From positions 1 through 64,000 of the forward strand of contig NZ_WEZT01000003.1 in NCBI RefSeq assembly GCF_009863985.1: a stretch of DNA of 64,000 bases, written 5' to 3'. Numbering within the stretch: the stretch's first letter is position 1; every line of letters starts with the position of its first letter. The notes beneath the pieces were generated by a model. That model saw only the letters and a list, made by a program, of their open reading frames with translations. It was not told the DNA's origin and made no database searches. The stretch comes from Furfurilactobacillus milii. Its GTDB lineage: Bacteria; Bacillota; Bacilli; Lactobacillales; Lactobacillaceae. The position numbers and the translations under genes were made by a program. Shown one piece after another: positions 33,251 through 42,349 of this stretch.

Positions 33251-34150
33251 ATGAAATTAGGGTTAATCGGTTTAGGCAAAATGGGTCTGAACTTAGCAGA
33301 AAACATGATGGATCATGAAAACGAAGTTGTTGGTTTTGACTTAAACAAGGACTTTGTTAACCAAGCAGTAACCGCTGGTGCTGAAGGTGCCGACTCACTT
33401 GCTGACATGGTTGCTAAATTACCATCACCAAAAGTCGTATGGGTTATGGTTCCAGCCGGCAAGCCAACTGAATCAACGATTGACCAACTGTTAGACCTAC
33501 TTGACGAAGGTGACTTCATCATCGACGGTGGTAACTCCTTCTGGAAGGACTCTGTTGCAGATGCTCAAAAGGCTGAAGAAAAAGGAATCAAGTTCTTCGA
33601 CTGTGGTACTTCTGGTGGCCAATCTGGTGCCCGTCACGATGGTAACTTCATGATTGGTGGAAACGATGCCGCTGCCTTTAAGACACTCGAACCTTTGTAT
33701 GAAGGTATCGCCCAAAAAGATGGTTACCTTTACACTGGTAAAGCTGGTTCAGGCCACTACCTCAAGATGGTTCATAACGGGATTGAATACGGTATGATGG
33801 AAGCTATCGGTGAAGGTTTCGATGTGCTTGAACACAGTGCGTTTGACTACGATAACGAATCCGTTGCCCGTCTTTGGAACAGCGGTTCAGTTGTTCGTTC
33901 ATGGCTGATGGAATTGGCTCAAGACGCTTTTGCTAACGATGCCAAGTTAGACAACATCAAGGGTACTATGCACTCATCTGGTGAGGGTAAATGGACTCTT
34001 GAAGAAGCTATGAACCAACAAGTAGCAACCCCTGTTATCGCTATGTCTCTGTTGATGCGTTACCGTTCAATGGAAAACGATACCTTTACTGGTAAAGTTG
34101 TTTCTTCATTGCGTAACGGTTTCGGTGGTCACGCGGTTGATAAAGCTTAA
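33251..34150 (+). CDS. gnd: 6-phosphogluconate dehydrogenase, short (GntZ/YqeC-like) form
   Basis: It oxidatively decarboxylates 6-phosphogluconate to ribulose 5-phosphate, a key step in heterofermentation. The N-terminal dinucleotide fold begins MKLGLIGLGKMGLNLAENM; catalytic motifs are DGGNSFWKDS near residue 93 and CGTSGGQSGARHDGNFMIGG near residue 117; HNGIEYGMMEA follows. At 299 residues it is the short, often NAD-preferring type rather than the 470-residue NADP form. Codon use looks optimised (few rare codons), fitting a highly expressed gene behind a consensus promoter. Confidence 0.93.
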   Translation: MKLGLIGLGKMGLNLAENMMDHENEVVGFDLNKDFVNQAVTAGAEGADSLADMVAKLPSPKVVWVMVPAGKPTESTIDQLLDLLDEGDFIIDGGNSFWKDSVADAQKAEEKGIKFFDCGTSGGQSGARHDGNFMIGGNDAAAFKTLEPLYEGIAQKDGYLYTGKAGSGHYLKMVHNGIEYGMMEAIGEGFDVLEHSAFDYDNESVARLWNSGSVVRSWLMELAQDAFANDAKLDNIKGTMHSSGEGKWTLEEAMNQQVATPVIAMSLLMRYRSMENDTFTGKVVSSLRNGFGGHAVDKA

Positions 34151-34165
34151 TTTAATAAATTTTTT

Positions 34166-34200
34166 CTATCGGATGATGCCCTCTTGGGTGTCATCCTTTT
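34166..34200 (+). terminator. Terminator of gnd
   Basis: GGATGA-GCCC pairs with GGGT-TCATCC around TCTT, followed by TTTTTCTTT. Confidence 0.9.
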
Positions 34201-34469
34201 TCTTTACGGCGAATTTACAATTGAAATGCAACACAAAGTAAAAAAATAAACCCATACCGGGTAGAATATGTTTAACGACCAAATCAAACAATTCGAGGTA
34301 TCCGGCAAAAGCAGTTAAATCAACGTCCTCGCAAAGTGTTAAACTATGAAACCCCATATGAAGTATTTTTTGACAAACCGTTGCACTTAGTTTGACAATT
34401 CACCACTTATATCAAACTGATTTAACTTCCTCGAGTATGTCAAATCAGCATACAGCATACTGCCGTTGC
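34201..34469. other. Intergenic stretch between gnd and RNA copy B2
   Basis: AT-rich, with two TTGACA-like motifs (about 34369 and 34392) that could belong to a promoter for copy B2, but no matching -10 is convincing. A 63-codon frame on the minus strand runs through the gnd terminator and has no ribosome site; not considered a gene. Confidence 0.35.
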
Positions 34470-34641
34470 GCTGACCAGAAATGCCGTTCCATGAGGACCG
34501 GTCTCAGCCTCCCAAAACCTGGAGTCTTCTACCTTGATTATGAGCCGAAAAGCTCATCGTCTCATAAGTCATCCCGCAACACTAAGGGGCCAAGTTCTCG
34601 CCGCCAAGTGTTGCCGACACGGAACTCTATTTCTAGTCAGC
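34470..34641 (+). ncRNA. Structured RNA family, copy B2
   Basis: Outer helix: GCTGAC/GTCAGC, AGAAAT/ATTTCT and GTTCC/GGAAC. Inner hairpins: TGAG/CTCA with loop GACCGGT, CTCC/GGAG, TTATGAG/CTCATAA and GCAACACT/AGTGTTGC. Compared with B1, the outer helix (GTTGT-GCGAAAC) and the second hairpin (CCGC/GCGG) differ but remain paired, which is compensatory change. Junctions GGACCGGTCTCA, CCTTGATTATGAGCCGAAAA and GTCATCCCGCAACACTAA are nearly identical. It converges on copy A2, 91 bp away. Confidence 0.72.
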
Positions 34642-34732
34642 TCCACTCTTATGACAAACTGATGGCAAACAGTTTGTACATCAACATTTTTCAGTTATTA
34701 TAAGCGCAATGATAATCACCATATGAGCTGAA

Positions 34733-34908
34733 GGGCGTCAATAGTGATACCGAGTCGTGAAAGTGGTGTTAATGAGGTGGTTTTCCGAATTTACACCACG
34801 GACGGTCACACAGACGCGGCTTTTCCGAGGCTGTGTGGCGAGATGAAAGACGCCGGTTTTTAGGTGGCTCGAACCGGTCCCACGACGAGCGTGTCACTAT
34901 TGACAACC
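34733..34908 (-). ncRNA. Structured RNA family, copy A2
   Basis: Read on the minus strand: outer helix GTCAATAGTGA/TCACTATTGAC, then CGTCGTG/CACGAC; hairpins GCC/GGC, CACACAG/CTGTGTG and GTGGTGT/ACACCAC; conserved GGACCGGTTCGAGCC and CCGTCCGT blocks. It shares ends GGTTGTCAAT...ATTGACGCCC with copy A1, and its helices covary with A1. It lies beyond the usp terminator, so it should have its own promoter, not identified. Confidence 0.7.
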
Positions 34909-34956
34909 GTAAGCGCAATTCACGGCTTTACATTAACGCCACCAATTAATAGAACT

Positions 34957-34987
34957 AAAAAAGCTGTACCTCATTGTGGGATACAGC
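34957..34987 (-). terminator. Terminator of the usp gene
   Basis: GCTGTA pairs with TACAGC around CCTCATTGTGGGA; six T residues follow on the minus strand. Confidence 0.85.
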
Positions 34988-35006
34988 AAAACAAAATTGA
35001 GTTTAA

Positions 35007-35492
35007 TTAGCGAACCACTAACACAGACACAGGTGAATATTTGGCAACATAAGCCGCCTGGCTACCAAAGTACTTGGCAACCCCTTGCCGAGACAACGAG
35101 CCGACAATTACAAGATCTGGATCAACTTGTGGAATTACCTGCTTGACGATTGTTTCACCAGGATCACCTTCAGCGATCAATGTTTTAACAGACTTAACCC
35201 CTGAATTTTCGGCGACCCGACGATATTTATCTAATCGTTCTTGAATCGTCTTTCGTTGTTGATCCAACATTTCCTTGCTTAACGCGGTAAAAACATTAAC
35301 ATCCTGTTCTTCAAGGATACTAACAATCACCAGCTCGGATTTATCTTCCTTCGCCTGTTTGACCGCGTACTGGTAAGCTAGTTGTGCATCCGGAGAATCA
35401 TCAACACCAACAAGCACACGCTTGTAGTCGTAGACCTTCCCCTTTATGATGTCATCCTCACTTTGTACTTTCTTGTGTTCACTTTTTGCCAT
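35007..35492 (-). CDS. Universal stress protein UspA family
   Basis: A 161-residue single Usp domain: first strand RVLVGVDDSPDAQLAYQYA near residue 25 and the ATP-binding loop VIVGSLSRQGVAKYFGSQAAYVAKYSPVSVLVV at the C-terminus (G-x2-G-x9-G-S/T pattern). The start MAKSEHKK follows GAAGGAG by 9 bases. Usp proteins bind nucleotides and accumulate in stress; in lactobacilli some respond to phenolics and acid. Monocistronic, with its own terminator. Confidence 0.88.
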   Translation of the reverse strand: MAKSEHKKVQSEDDIIKGKVYDYKRVLVGVDDSPDAQLAYQYAVKQAKEDKSELVIVSILEEQDVNVFTALSKEMLDQQRKTIQERLDKYRRVAENSGVKSVKTLIAEGDPGETIVKQVIPQVDPDLVIVGSLSRQGVAKYFGSQAAYVAKYSPVSVLVVR

Positions 35493-35555
35493 GTTAAACA
35501 ACTCCTTCACAGATAATTGTAACCGCTAACACTGCAATAAAGCTAGTCTAAACGA

Positions 35556-36215
35556 CTAATGATTTTCAATCGGCTTAATATAATCTTGAGCTGTTGCTAA
35601 GGTATTCGCCGACGACTGTTTCATTGAAACGGTCGCTTTATTCTTCAATCCAGTCAACCGCTTGTGTTTTACATCAACTCGGTATTGCAAAGGCTGCCCA
35701 TCTTTCGCAAAGATCAGTTGGCTCTTAAAGGCCTCACCGCTGCGGTGATAGTTGGATGCTGCATGTTTCTTGTAGTCCGCTTCAGTCTTATAAACAGCAG
35801 TTGCCGTCGACTTCGGTACCAAGGTTAACACATTGCCCTTTTGTGTTATTTGCCCATCTGTCACTTGTTCTTGAATACCGTTCATACTTAACGAAGTGGT
35901 CACACGCTGCCTAAATTGATGGTCTTTCGTAAAGACAACTAACAGCGTATTATTCAGCATCTGCTTTTTGCCTAGTGTACTCTGCCGTTTGTAAGAGCCT
36001 TGATAACCAAGATCTTGCCAAAATGTAGCCTGTGTTTTGCTACTCTGTTTTTTGGTGGCCACCTTTGCGACTGAATGATGATGTGCTTCCGCCTTCGCAG
36101 GTTGGCTCACAACGCTGATGGTCATTAAACTGACCATCACCGCTAATGCAGCGATTTTAATTTTACTGATGTAACGTTTTCCCCCACTTGGTGCAGATTG
36201 ATGCTGTGTACTCAT
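35556..36215 (-). CDS. Secreted or membrane-anchored protein of unknown function
   Basis: 219 residues with an N-terminal basic region, then a hydrophobic segment (IAALAVMVSLMTISVVS, residues ~21-37) ending near PAKAEA, a plausible signal peptidase site. The mature part is lysine- and threonine-rich. Strand-like stretches such as NNTLLVVFTKDHQF and NVLTLVPKSTATAVY suggest a small beta domain. No known family recognised. The next gene upstream also encodes a membrane-anchored extracellular protein, but a terminator separates them. Confidence 0.7.
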   Translation of the reverse strand: MSTQHQSAPSGGKRYISKIKIAALAVMVSLMTISVVSQPAKAEAHHHSVAKVATKKQSSKTQATFWQDLGYQGSYKRQSTLGKKQMLNNTLLVVFTKDHQFRQRVTTSLSMNGIQEQVTDGQITQKGNVLTLVPKSTATAVYKTEADYKKHAASNYHRSGEAFKSQLIFAKDGQPLQYRVDVKHKRLTGLKNKATVSMKQSSANTLATAQDYIKPIENH

Positions 36216-36469
36216 ACGTTATTCGTCCCTCATTTCAAAGTTTCGATGACAATCTGGCATAATGCGCATATAAATTGCCATCCCCTTAACCGATTATCGA
36301 GTACTATTATCGCAAACATTTGTGCAAATTTCAGAAAAATTTAAGTAATCTAATGCCTATACGGCCCTTACGATGTTCCTGACAATATAGAGAATCCGAT
36401 GTAATCAAGGTGTCTACCGTTTTCGAAACAAGAAATTACAAAATCATAACAATTTGTTCCTAGCTGCGC

Positions 36470-36506
36470 AAAAAACTGCTCAATTTAATTATTGGGCAGT
36501 TTTTTC
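36470..36506 (-). terminator. Terminator overlapping the 3' end of the membrane-anchored protein gene
   Basis: AAAAAACTGC-CAA pairs with TTG-GCAGTTTTTT. The first arm on the minus strand encodes the last residues (EKTAQ), so the stop codon lies within the hairpin. Confidence 0.85.
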
Positions 36507-37196
36507 TTGCATATATTTAACGGCATCAGCCAGTTTTGTAAATTGTTTAGTTTGGCCAGCATTCAATTTATGGGCTCGCTGGTACACCCGTTTAGTTGGC
36601 GTAAAGTGTGTGTGTGTTTTTACTTTACGACTCGCACTCGCATACGCATCTTCCAATTTTTGATACGTCGCTTGGCTACTCGTTGCATCGATATTAAGTC
36701 GCTTTTGATCACTAGCCTGCAAATGATCGATGTAAACGCCGGCCTGCGGTTTGACAACTTTCATCGTCTGATTAATCGCAGTCACATTGTCCTGCTTGTT
36801 GGTCGCCAATTGCTTAGCATATGTGCGTTCAAAATCAGCAAGTGGTAGCTGATAGATAGCTAATGCAATATTGTTAGGCTTAGCCTTTTTCTTATTGCTA
36901 CTATCAAACTGATAATGAGCCACCGTTACCACCACTGCAGAACGGCCAAAACTCATTGAAGTAATAGTCGCCTGCTTGTGTGAGAACGAAGCTACCCCGT
37001 GTGCCGTGACCGTTTTGCCCTTATACGTCAACGGTTGGGCGGCATCAACCAATTCATAATTCGTTGTTGTCATATTTTTATACAACACAGTACCACCAAC
37101 CGCCGCAACTGCAATCACAACAGCAGCGACAATGGCGCTAATCAACCATACGAGGCCCCGATTATGAACCGGAGCGTTTGTCTCTGTTTGCTTCAT
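36489..37196 (-). CDS. Membrane-anchored extracellular protein of unknown function
   Basis: 235 residues: a short cytoplasmic tail, one membrane segment (LVWLISAIVAAVVIAVAAVG, residues ~15-34), then an extracellular domain with beta-strand-like stretches (YELVDAAQPLTYKGKTVTAHG; SMSFGRSAVVVTVAHYQFD) and a basic helical C-terminus. It lacks a lipobox or sortase motif. It lies 33 bp after the HdeD-like gene, likely in one transcript. Function not recognised. Confidence 0.7.
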   Translation of the reverse strand: MKQTETNAPVHNRGLVWLISAIVAAVVIAVAAVGGTVLYKNMTTTNYELVDAAQPLTYKGKTVTAHGVASFSHKQATITSMSFGRSAVVVTVAHYQFDSSNKKKAKPNNIALAIYQLPLADFERTYAKQLATNKQDNVTAINQTMKVVKPQAGVYIDHLQASDQKRLNIDATSSQATYQKLEDAYASASRKVKTHTHFTPTKRVYQRAHKLNAGQTKQFTKLADAVKYMQEKTAQ

Positions 37197-37229
37197 TACC
37201 CAAGGTCCCCTTTATTGCGCTAATTTATT

Positions 37230-37757
37230 CTAGAAAGCCCGCATAATGTGAAGAACTCCCTCAATGAAGAAGTAGATGCCAATTAGTGTAGCTAGGGTTA
37301 GTGCAGCTACAACTGGCTTTAGTAACAATAAAATGCCAACGATAAGACCGAGTACATCTAATCCGATGCTGATCCAGAAATACCGTTTGTCAAACGAACG
37401 CATTAACCCTGACGTAATCAAACCGGTCAATGAATCAACAATGAACCATATTGCAAAGAAAATTGGTAACAAACGCATTCCAATACCAAGATGAAAGATT
37501 AAAAATGCACCAATTACAATGTCTAAAATCCCCATAAGCAACAACCACACAGGAGAACGCCCCAGAAGCCGTCGAACGTCATCATGGAACCATACCTCAT
37601 AAATACCTCTGAGTAATGCAACGGCCCCAAAAATGGCTACCAATGCCATTAAACTCGATGCCGGATCCACAAAAGCAATCCCTGCTGCAATGATAAATAA
37701 CACGCCAAGAATGAAACTATACCAGTCAAAGGACCGACGGGTGGAATTCCAATTCAT
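37230..37757 (-). CDS. HdeD/DUF308-family membrane protein
   Basis: A 175-residue protein with six predicted membrane segments arranged as three pairs, with the DUF308 repeat LGVLFIIAAGIAFVDPASS and related LGLIVGILLLLKPVVAALT. HdeD in E. coli is linked to acid resistance; the Gram-positive relatives are uncharacterised. It is the first gene of a likely two-gene unit with the following membrane-anchored protein. Confidence 0.85.
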   Translation of the reverse strand: MNWNSTRRSFDWYSFILGVLFIIAAGIAFVDPASSLMALVAIFGAVALLRGIYEVWFHDDVRRLLGRSPVWLLLMGILDIVIGAFLIFHLGIGMRLLPIFFAIWFIVDSLTGLITSGLMRSFDKRYFWISIGLDVLGLIVGILLLLKPVVAALTLATLIGIYFFIEGVLHIMRAF

Positions 37758-37913
37758 GTCATCACCCCTATCTTTACAAAATTTTGATTCACGTTCATTA
37801 CACTATCTGTGTTCAGTCTAACACTCGCATCATGACTGACCAACAGTTGCGCCCCATTCATCAACAAAAATTAGTTAATGTCATATCCGCATCATTTTGC
37901 GAAGAAGGCTAAA

Positions 37914-37952
37914 CAAAAAAACATCCTATCCCCCGAACTGGGAAATAGAATG
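37914..37952 (-). terminator. Terminator of the metQNI operon
   Basis: On the minus strand CATTCTAT and CCC pair with GGG and ATAGGATG (one mismatch), followed by TTTTTTT. It lies 106 bp beyond metI. Confidence 0.7.
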
Positions 37953-38058
37953 CTTTCAAAAACGAGGATTGCGCCCAAGACTTTGAATGACGAGGCCATT
38001 TCGCATTGTGCACCCAAAGTCGTAACGAAATCACTGCCATTTGTTCGTAAAATTCAAA

Positions 38059-38757
38059 TTAACGGTGGTCAGTTTTACGGGCCCACAAATCACCCAATAT
38101 TTGGATAATAAAGACGATGGCTAAAATGATAATCATCGCCATGATGGTGATGTCATTTTCAAAACGGTCATACCCGATGCTAATCGCAGTATTCCCAAGG
38201 CCACCACCACCAATGGCACCAGCCATTGCAGTAAGTCCGATCAAACTAATAACGGTAACAACCGATGTCCGAATTAAATCAGGCAGCGCTTCACGTAAAT
38301 AAACACGGAAAATAATTTGCATTGGTGAAGCACCGACTGCTTCCGCAGCTTCAATAATGCCACGGTCAACATCGACTAAGGCATTTTGAACCTGACGTGC
38401 ATAAAATGGTGCGGTACCGATTGTCAAAGGCACCAAGGCTGCGGTAGTACCAATTGAGGTCCCCACGAGCAACCGCGTGAATGGCGCGATAACGGCTAAT
38501 AAGATGATAAAGGGAATGGACCGGAAGATATTTACCAGTTTATCCAAAATCCAGTATGTCGTCCGGTTTGCCAGAATGCCACCTGGTGCTGTAACTACTA
38601 ACGCAATACCGATAATAATTCCAAGAATGCCGGCAATTATTCCGGAGACCAGCGTCATGTATATTGTTTCCCACGTTGATTGGATGAAGACATCCTTGTT
38701 AGCCACAACGTTTGGCATAATGGAGGTCCAAAAATCCGTTGCTAAAATAGTTGTCAT
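38059..38757 (-). CDS. metI: Methionine ABC transporter permease MetI
   Basis: A 232-residue inner-membrane permease with five membrane segments and the EAA-loop motif (EAAEAVGASPMQIIFRVYLREALP, near residue 137) that docks on MetN. It starts 2 bp after metN stops. Part of the D/L-methionine importer expressed from a Met T-box leader. Confidence 0.93.
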   Translation of the reverse strand: MTTILATDFWTSIMPNVVANKDVFIQSTWETIYMTLVSGIIAGILGIIIGIALVVTAPGGILANRTTYWILDKLVNIFRSIPFIILLAVIAPFTRLLVGTSIGTTAALVPLTIGTAPFYARQVQNALVDVDRGIIEAAEAVGASPMQIIFRVYLREALPDLIRTSVVTVISLIGLTAMAGAIGGGGLGNTAISIGYDRFENDITIMAMIIILAIVFIIQILGDLWARKTDHR

Positions 38758-38759
38758 GC

Positions 38760-39878
38760 TTATGCCTCCCCTTCGGCGTTGGTGTCTGCTTCAGCAGCCT
38801 TGCGTGCGAGTTCTGCCTGATATTCCGCGACATTGATTTGCCGAACAGTCACGCCCTGCTCCTTTACGTAAGCCAATGCCTTATCTACAGCATCGCCTTC
38901 TCCACTTAACACCAAGCCCAAATTACCAACTGGCGTATTTTGTAGAATCTCGACGTTTCCAAACAAAATATTTGGTGTAACTTTAAATTGCTCATACAGT
39001 TGCGCTATCAAGGGATCATCAGTCGATGCACCCGCATAGGACAGTACGACCAACCTCTCGTTTGCTTGTAAGTGCTGGATACTTGGCTGGGCAACAACGT
39101 TCGCCAAGGCAGCATCAATCTGAGAAGACGTTTCGATAAATTCTTTTGTCAATTGCTGAGTTGGTTTGGAGAATATCGTCAGCAAGTCGCCTCGTTCAAC
39201 GATTTCTCCGCTCTGCATAACGGCCACCTTGTTACAGATGGATTTAACTGCCTGCATTTCGTGGGTAATCAACACAACCGTCAATCCTAACTTTTCATTC
39301 AAGTTTTTCAACAAATCAAGAATTGATGATGTCGTTTTAGGGTCTAGCGCTGACGTCGCTTCGTCAGAGATCAAAATTTCCGGATCATTTGCCAATGCCC
39401 GGGCGATTGCCACCCGCTGTTTTTGACCACCAGATAACTGGGCTGGATAATCATTTTTCTTTTCGGATAGGCCAACTAAGTCCAAGAGTTCATCTACCTT
39501 AGCCTGCTTGTCATGCCGACTCAATTTAGAACCCAACAATAGTGGAAACATGACGTTGTCACCGATGGTCCGCTCATTCATCAGGTTGAAGTGCTGGAAG
39601 ATCATGCCAATCTTTGTTCGTGCTTGGCGCAGCGCCTTTCCCTTTAAGGCACCCATATTCTGACCGCTAACGGTCACCTTGCCAGATGTTTGCCGTTGTA
39701 ATTGGTTAATTACCCGCACGAGTGTACTTTTACCCGCGCCAGAATAGCCAACGATCCCGTAAATGTCACCCTTGGCGACTTCCAGATCAACATTTTTAAC
39801 GGCCCGCACAGTGCGGTCAGCCTCTTTAAACGTTACATCAATGCCCTTTAAATCAATAATCGGTGCGTTTGCTGCCAT
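38760..39878 (-). CDS. metN: Methionine ABC transporter ATP-binding protein MetN
   Basis: 372 residues. Walker [11 protein letters not shown] near residue 44, signature [15 protein letters not shown] near residue 143, Walker [14 protein letters not shown] near residue 165, then the C-terminal NIL (ACT-like) domain from ~280, which senses methionine inside the cell and blocks transport. A charged tail (EAEADTN-type) ends the protein. Lies between metQ and metI in the operon. Confidence 0.94.
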   Translation of the reverse strand: MAANAPIIDLKGIDVTFKEADRTVRAVKNVDLEVAKGDIYGIVGYSGAGKSTLVRVINQLQRQTSGKVTVSGQNMGALKGKALRQARTKIGMIFQHFNLMNERTIGDNVMFPLLLGSKLSRHDKQAKVDELLDLVGLSEKKNDYPAQLSGGQKQRVAIARALANDPEILISDEATSALDPKTTSSILDLLKNLNEKLGLTVVLITHEMQAVKSICNKVAVMQSGEIVERGDLLTIFSKPTQQLTKEFIETSSQIDAALANVVAQPSIQHLQANERLVVLSYAGASTDDPLIAQLYEQFKVTPNILFGNVEILQNTPVGNLGLVLSGEGDAVDKALAYVKEQGVTVRQINVAEYQAELARKAAEADTNAEGEA

Positions 39879-39990
39879 AATGGTTGTTCCTTTCCTAATT
39901 CGAATTCAATACGGTTAACTAAAAATGTTCTATGTATGCAAACGTGAACTGAGAAACCAGTTCATGTTTGTCTAAATAATACAAAGGAAA

Positions 39991-40821
39991 TTATTTAATG
40001 TCCAAATTCCATGCTGGCTTTTCAGTACCTTTAAAGTCCTTGTTGATGATATCAGCAATCTTCTTGGTTTGATAAGCCTTAACAATTTCTTTGACAGCTT
40101 TCTTGTTCTTGTCAGCCTTACGGGACACGATAATGTTGATGTAAGGTTTAACATTCTTGTCGATTTTTTCTGCATAAACGGCGTGTTTGATGTTCAACTT
40201 AGCGTCAACAGCGTAAGTATTGTTAACAACTGCAGCCGTGGCGGAATCGAGCGAACGTGGTGTTTGGTCAGCAGCCACCGCCGTAATCTTCAAATGCTTT
40301 GGATTTGAGGTAACATCCTTAGGCGTTGGTAACTTAGCATTGTCTAGTTTAATCAAACCGGCGTTCTTTAATAAGTTTAAGGCACGGCCTTCATTAGTTG
40401 CATCGTTAGGGATCACAATCTGATCACCCTTCTTAAACTCAGAAACCTTCTTAAGCTTTTTTGAGAATAATCCAAGTGGTGCAACGGCTGTTTTACCAAT
40501 CGGTGTCAAATCTGCTTTGTGCGCCTTGTTCCACTGGTCAAGGAAGTAATAATGCTGAAAGGCGTTAAGGTCAATCTGCTTATCATTCAACGCTTGGTTG
40601 GGCTGGGTGTAATCAGTGAAGGTCACAATTTTTAAGTTAATGCCCTTCTTCTTAACATCCTGAGCAATTGGCTTCCAGATCTTTTCATCGTCGGTGCCGA
40701 CAATACCAACTTTAACTGTTGTCGTCTTAGCCGAACTAGACTTGCCACAACCTGCTAATACCAAACCTAATGCAAGTATAGATGCAGTCCCTAACAAAAT
40801 ACGACGAATTCTTTTATTCAT
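39991..40821 (-). CDS. metQ: Methionine-binding lipoprotein MetQ
   Basis: A 276-residue NlpA-family substrate-binding lipoprotein. The signal peptide ends in the lipobox LVLAGCGKSS, so cysteine 25 would be lipidated. The conserved DEKIWKPIAQDVKKKGINLK and AFQHYYFLDQWNKAH segments follow. First gene of metQNI, preceded by a T-box leader, so expression should rise when uncharged tRNA-Met accumulates. Confidence 0.93.
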   Translation of the reverse strand: MNKRIRRILLGTASILALGLVLAGCGKSSSAKTTTVKVGIVGTDDEKIWKPIAQDVKKKGINLKIVTFTDYTQPNQALNDKQIDLNAFQHYYFLDQWNKAHKADLTPIGKTAVAPLGLFSKKLKKVSEFKKGDQIVIPNDATNEGRALNLLKNAGLIKLDNAKLPTPKDVTSNPKHLKITAVAADQTPRSLDSATAAVVNNTYAVDAKLNIKHAVYAEKIDKNVKPYINIIVSRKADKNKKAVKEIVKAYQTKKIADIINKDFKGTEKPAWNLDIK

Positions 40822-40931
40822 GTTAATTTACCCCTTTTTTCATCCATTTACATGGTCATTAATATCGACTCATTTTTAATTTGCCGACTTCACACAACCG
40901 CTCACTGACAAAGCTGAACTCTGGCAACGAA

Positions 40932-41190
40932 AAAAGCCCGCCTCTAATAAAAATTAGAAGCGAGCTTATCGCGTTACCATTCTAGTTCGAACTGAATTTA
41001 CATTCAGTTCCTCATCAACCGACACCTAGAAAGGGTCTAGAATTCCTAAGTAGCGGTGTGCGCGGTAATGGGCGCCAAGTCATTATCACCTTACCGACAG
41101 CAGTTGCCGGTTCGACGATACCAATCGCAGGCCATTTTCATCCTAACTTGACTCACCCGCTCTCAGCATACGCAGGCTTTCTGTACAGTT
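40932..41190 (-). promoter_or_regulatory. T-box leader, methionine type, controlling metQNI
   Basis: On the minus strand the leader contains a stem I region with CTGAGAGCGGGTGAG, the T-box core AGAATGGTAACGCG, and a terminator (AAGC-CGCTTCTAAT / ATTAGA-GCGGGCTT plus TTTTTT, 40932-40968). The TGGT bulge fits the ACCA end of a tRNA with A discriminator, as tRNA-Met. The specifier ATG is inferred from the met genes and stem I, not proven. Confidence 0.82.
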
Positions 41191-41245
41191 TTGTTAAAAC
41201 TACTTTCCTATTCAAATTGTTTTTCGGTCATGTGAAATTGTTATT

Positions 41246-41274
41246 AGATTACCGCACAAAAAATCGCTTGTCAA
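41246..41274 (-). promoter_or_regulatory. Promoter of the metQNI leader
   Basis: TTGACA and TAATCT lie 17 bp apart on the minus strand, about 50 bp before the T-box stem I. Confidence 0.75.
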
Positions 41275-41359
41275 CGATTATTGTAAGAAAATAATGAGAT
41301 TCGCCACGCCGTTCTCATAATTATTTTTATATTCACGAATGAAAGCGTGTGGAATCCCT

Positions 41360-42349
41360 TTAACGATTTAAGATACTTTCAATTCGTTCAAGCTCATCTG
41401 TCGTGAAGGTCAGATTGTTAACTGCCTTGATGTTGCCCAACAAGTGGTCAACATGTGAGGCACCAATGACCACACTTGTGACCACATCATCATGTAATAA
41501 CCAGGCCAAAGCCATCTGTGCCAAAGTTTGTCCACGGTCGGACGCCAAGCTGTTCAGATCATTTAACTTGCTAACCACTTTGTCGGTACCTTGTTTCAAA
41601 GACAGCTTATTGCTCCAGTGAATTGGCATATCTTCGGGGATCCCCTGTAGATAACGATCAGTTAGCAGACCTTCTGCTAGTGGTCCGTATGCCACCAATC
41701 CTAGTTTGTTTTCCTTCAGTACGTTTAGCAAACCGTCGTCCTCAACAGCACGATTAATCATGTTGTAACTGCTTTGGTTAACAACAAATGGCGTGTGGTG
41801 TTCCTTGAACAACTTAGTGATTGCTGCCGTTTGATCTGCAGTGAAGTTTGACACACCAACGTATAAAGCCTTACCCTGCTTAACCATCAGGTCCAACGTC
41901 TCAACTTGTTCTTCCAGTGAGGTGTGTGGGTCGAAGCGGTGCATATAAAAGACATCGACATAATCCAAGTGCATTCGGGTTAATGACAACTCCAATGCAT
42001 TCATCAATGTCTTACGAGATGAAAATTCGCCGTATGGTCCAGGCCACATATGAAAGCCTGCCTTGGTCGTTATGACCAATTCATTACGGTATGGCTTCAG
42101 ATCCTGTTCGTAAACTTTACCGAACGTCTCTTCGGCACTCCCGTTGCTAGGACCATAATTTGACGCGTTATCGAAACTGAAAATGCCGTTGTCAAACGCC
42201 TTCAACATTACCTCACGACTATTTGCGTAAGGTTGTTCGTCTCCTAGATTCCGCCATAGTCCAAAACTGACCGCTGGCAACATAAAGCCAGTGTCAGCAA
42301 CCCGGCGAACGGGCATGTTGGCATACCGTTCTTCGTTTGCTTGATACAT
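41360..42349 (-). CDS. Aldo/keto reductase (YghZ/Gpr-like)
   Basis: A 329-residue TIM-barrel NADPH-dependent reductase. The catalytic tetrad is visible: FDNASNYG (Asp, Tyr) near residue 58, VITTKAG (Lys) near residue 95, and DVFYMHRFDPHT (His) near residue 137. The pattern resembles L-glyceraldehyde-3-phosphate reductase and methylglyoxal-detoxifying AKR14 enzymes. Monocistronic between the met leader and prs. Physiological substrate unknown. Confidence 0.85.
   Translation of the reverse strand: MYQANEERYANMPVRRVADTGFMLPAVSFGLWRNLGDEQPYANSREVMLKAFDNGIFSFDNASNYGPSNGSAEETFGKVYEQDLKPYRNELVITTKAGFHMWPGPYGEFSSRKTLMNALELSLTRMHLDYVDVFYMHRFDPHTSLEEQVETLDLMVKQGKALYVGVSNFTADQTAAITKLFKEHHTPFVVNQSSYNMINRAVEDDGLLNVLKENKLGLVAYGPLAEGLLTDRYLQGIPEDMPIHWSNKLSLKQGTDKVVSKLNDLNSLASDRGQTLAQMALAWLLHDDVVTSVVIGASHVDHLLGNIKAVNNLTFTTDELERIESILNR

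Noticed and set aside
34166-34357. 63-codon minus-strand frame after gnd
   Set aside because: No ribosome site, passes through the gnd terminator and has no recognisable features.
34733-34908. Possible 6S RNA or lacto-usp motif because of the nearby usp gene
   Set aside because: The element has a multi-branched structure with several hairpins rather than one rod with a central bubble, lies downstream of usp beyond its terminator, and has relatives at loci without usp.
36492-36848. 118-codon plus-strand frame opposite the membrane-anchored protein gene
   Set aside because: Its start lies in the terminator hairpin and it has no ribosome site; the minus-strand frame has a membrane helix and a consistent operon.
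41300-41356. Inverted repeat GATTC-CACGC/GCGTG-GAATC as terminator of the aldo/keto reductase gene
   Set aside because: Arms are far apart and no T tract follows; left unassigned.
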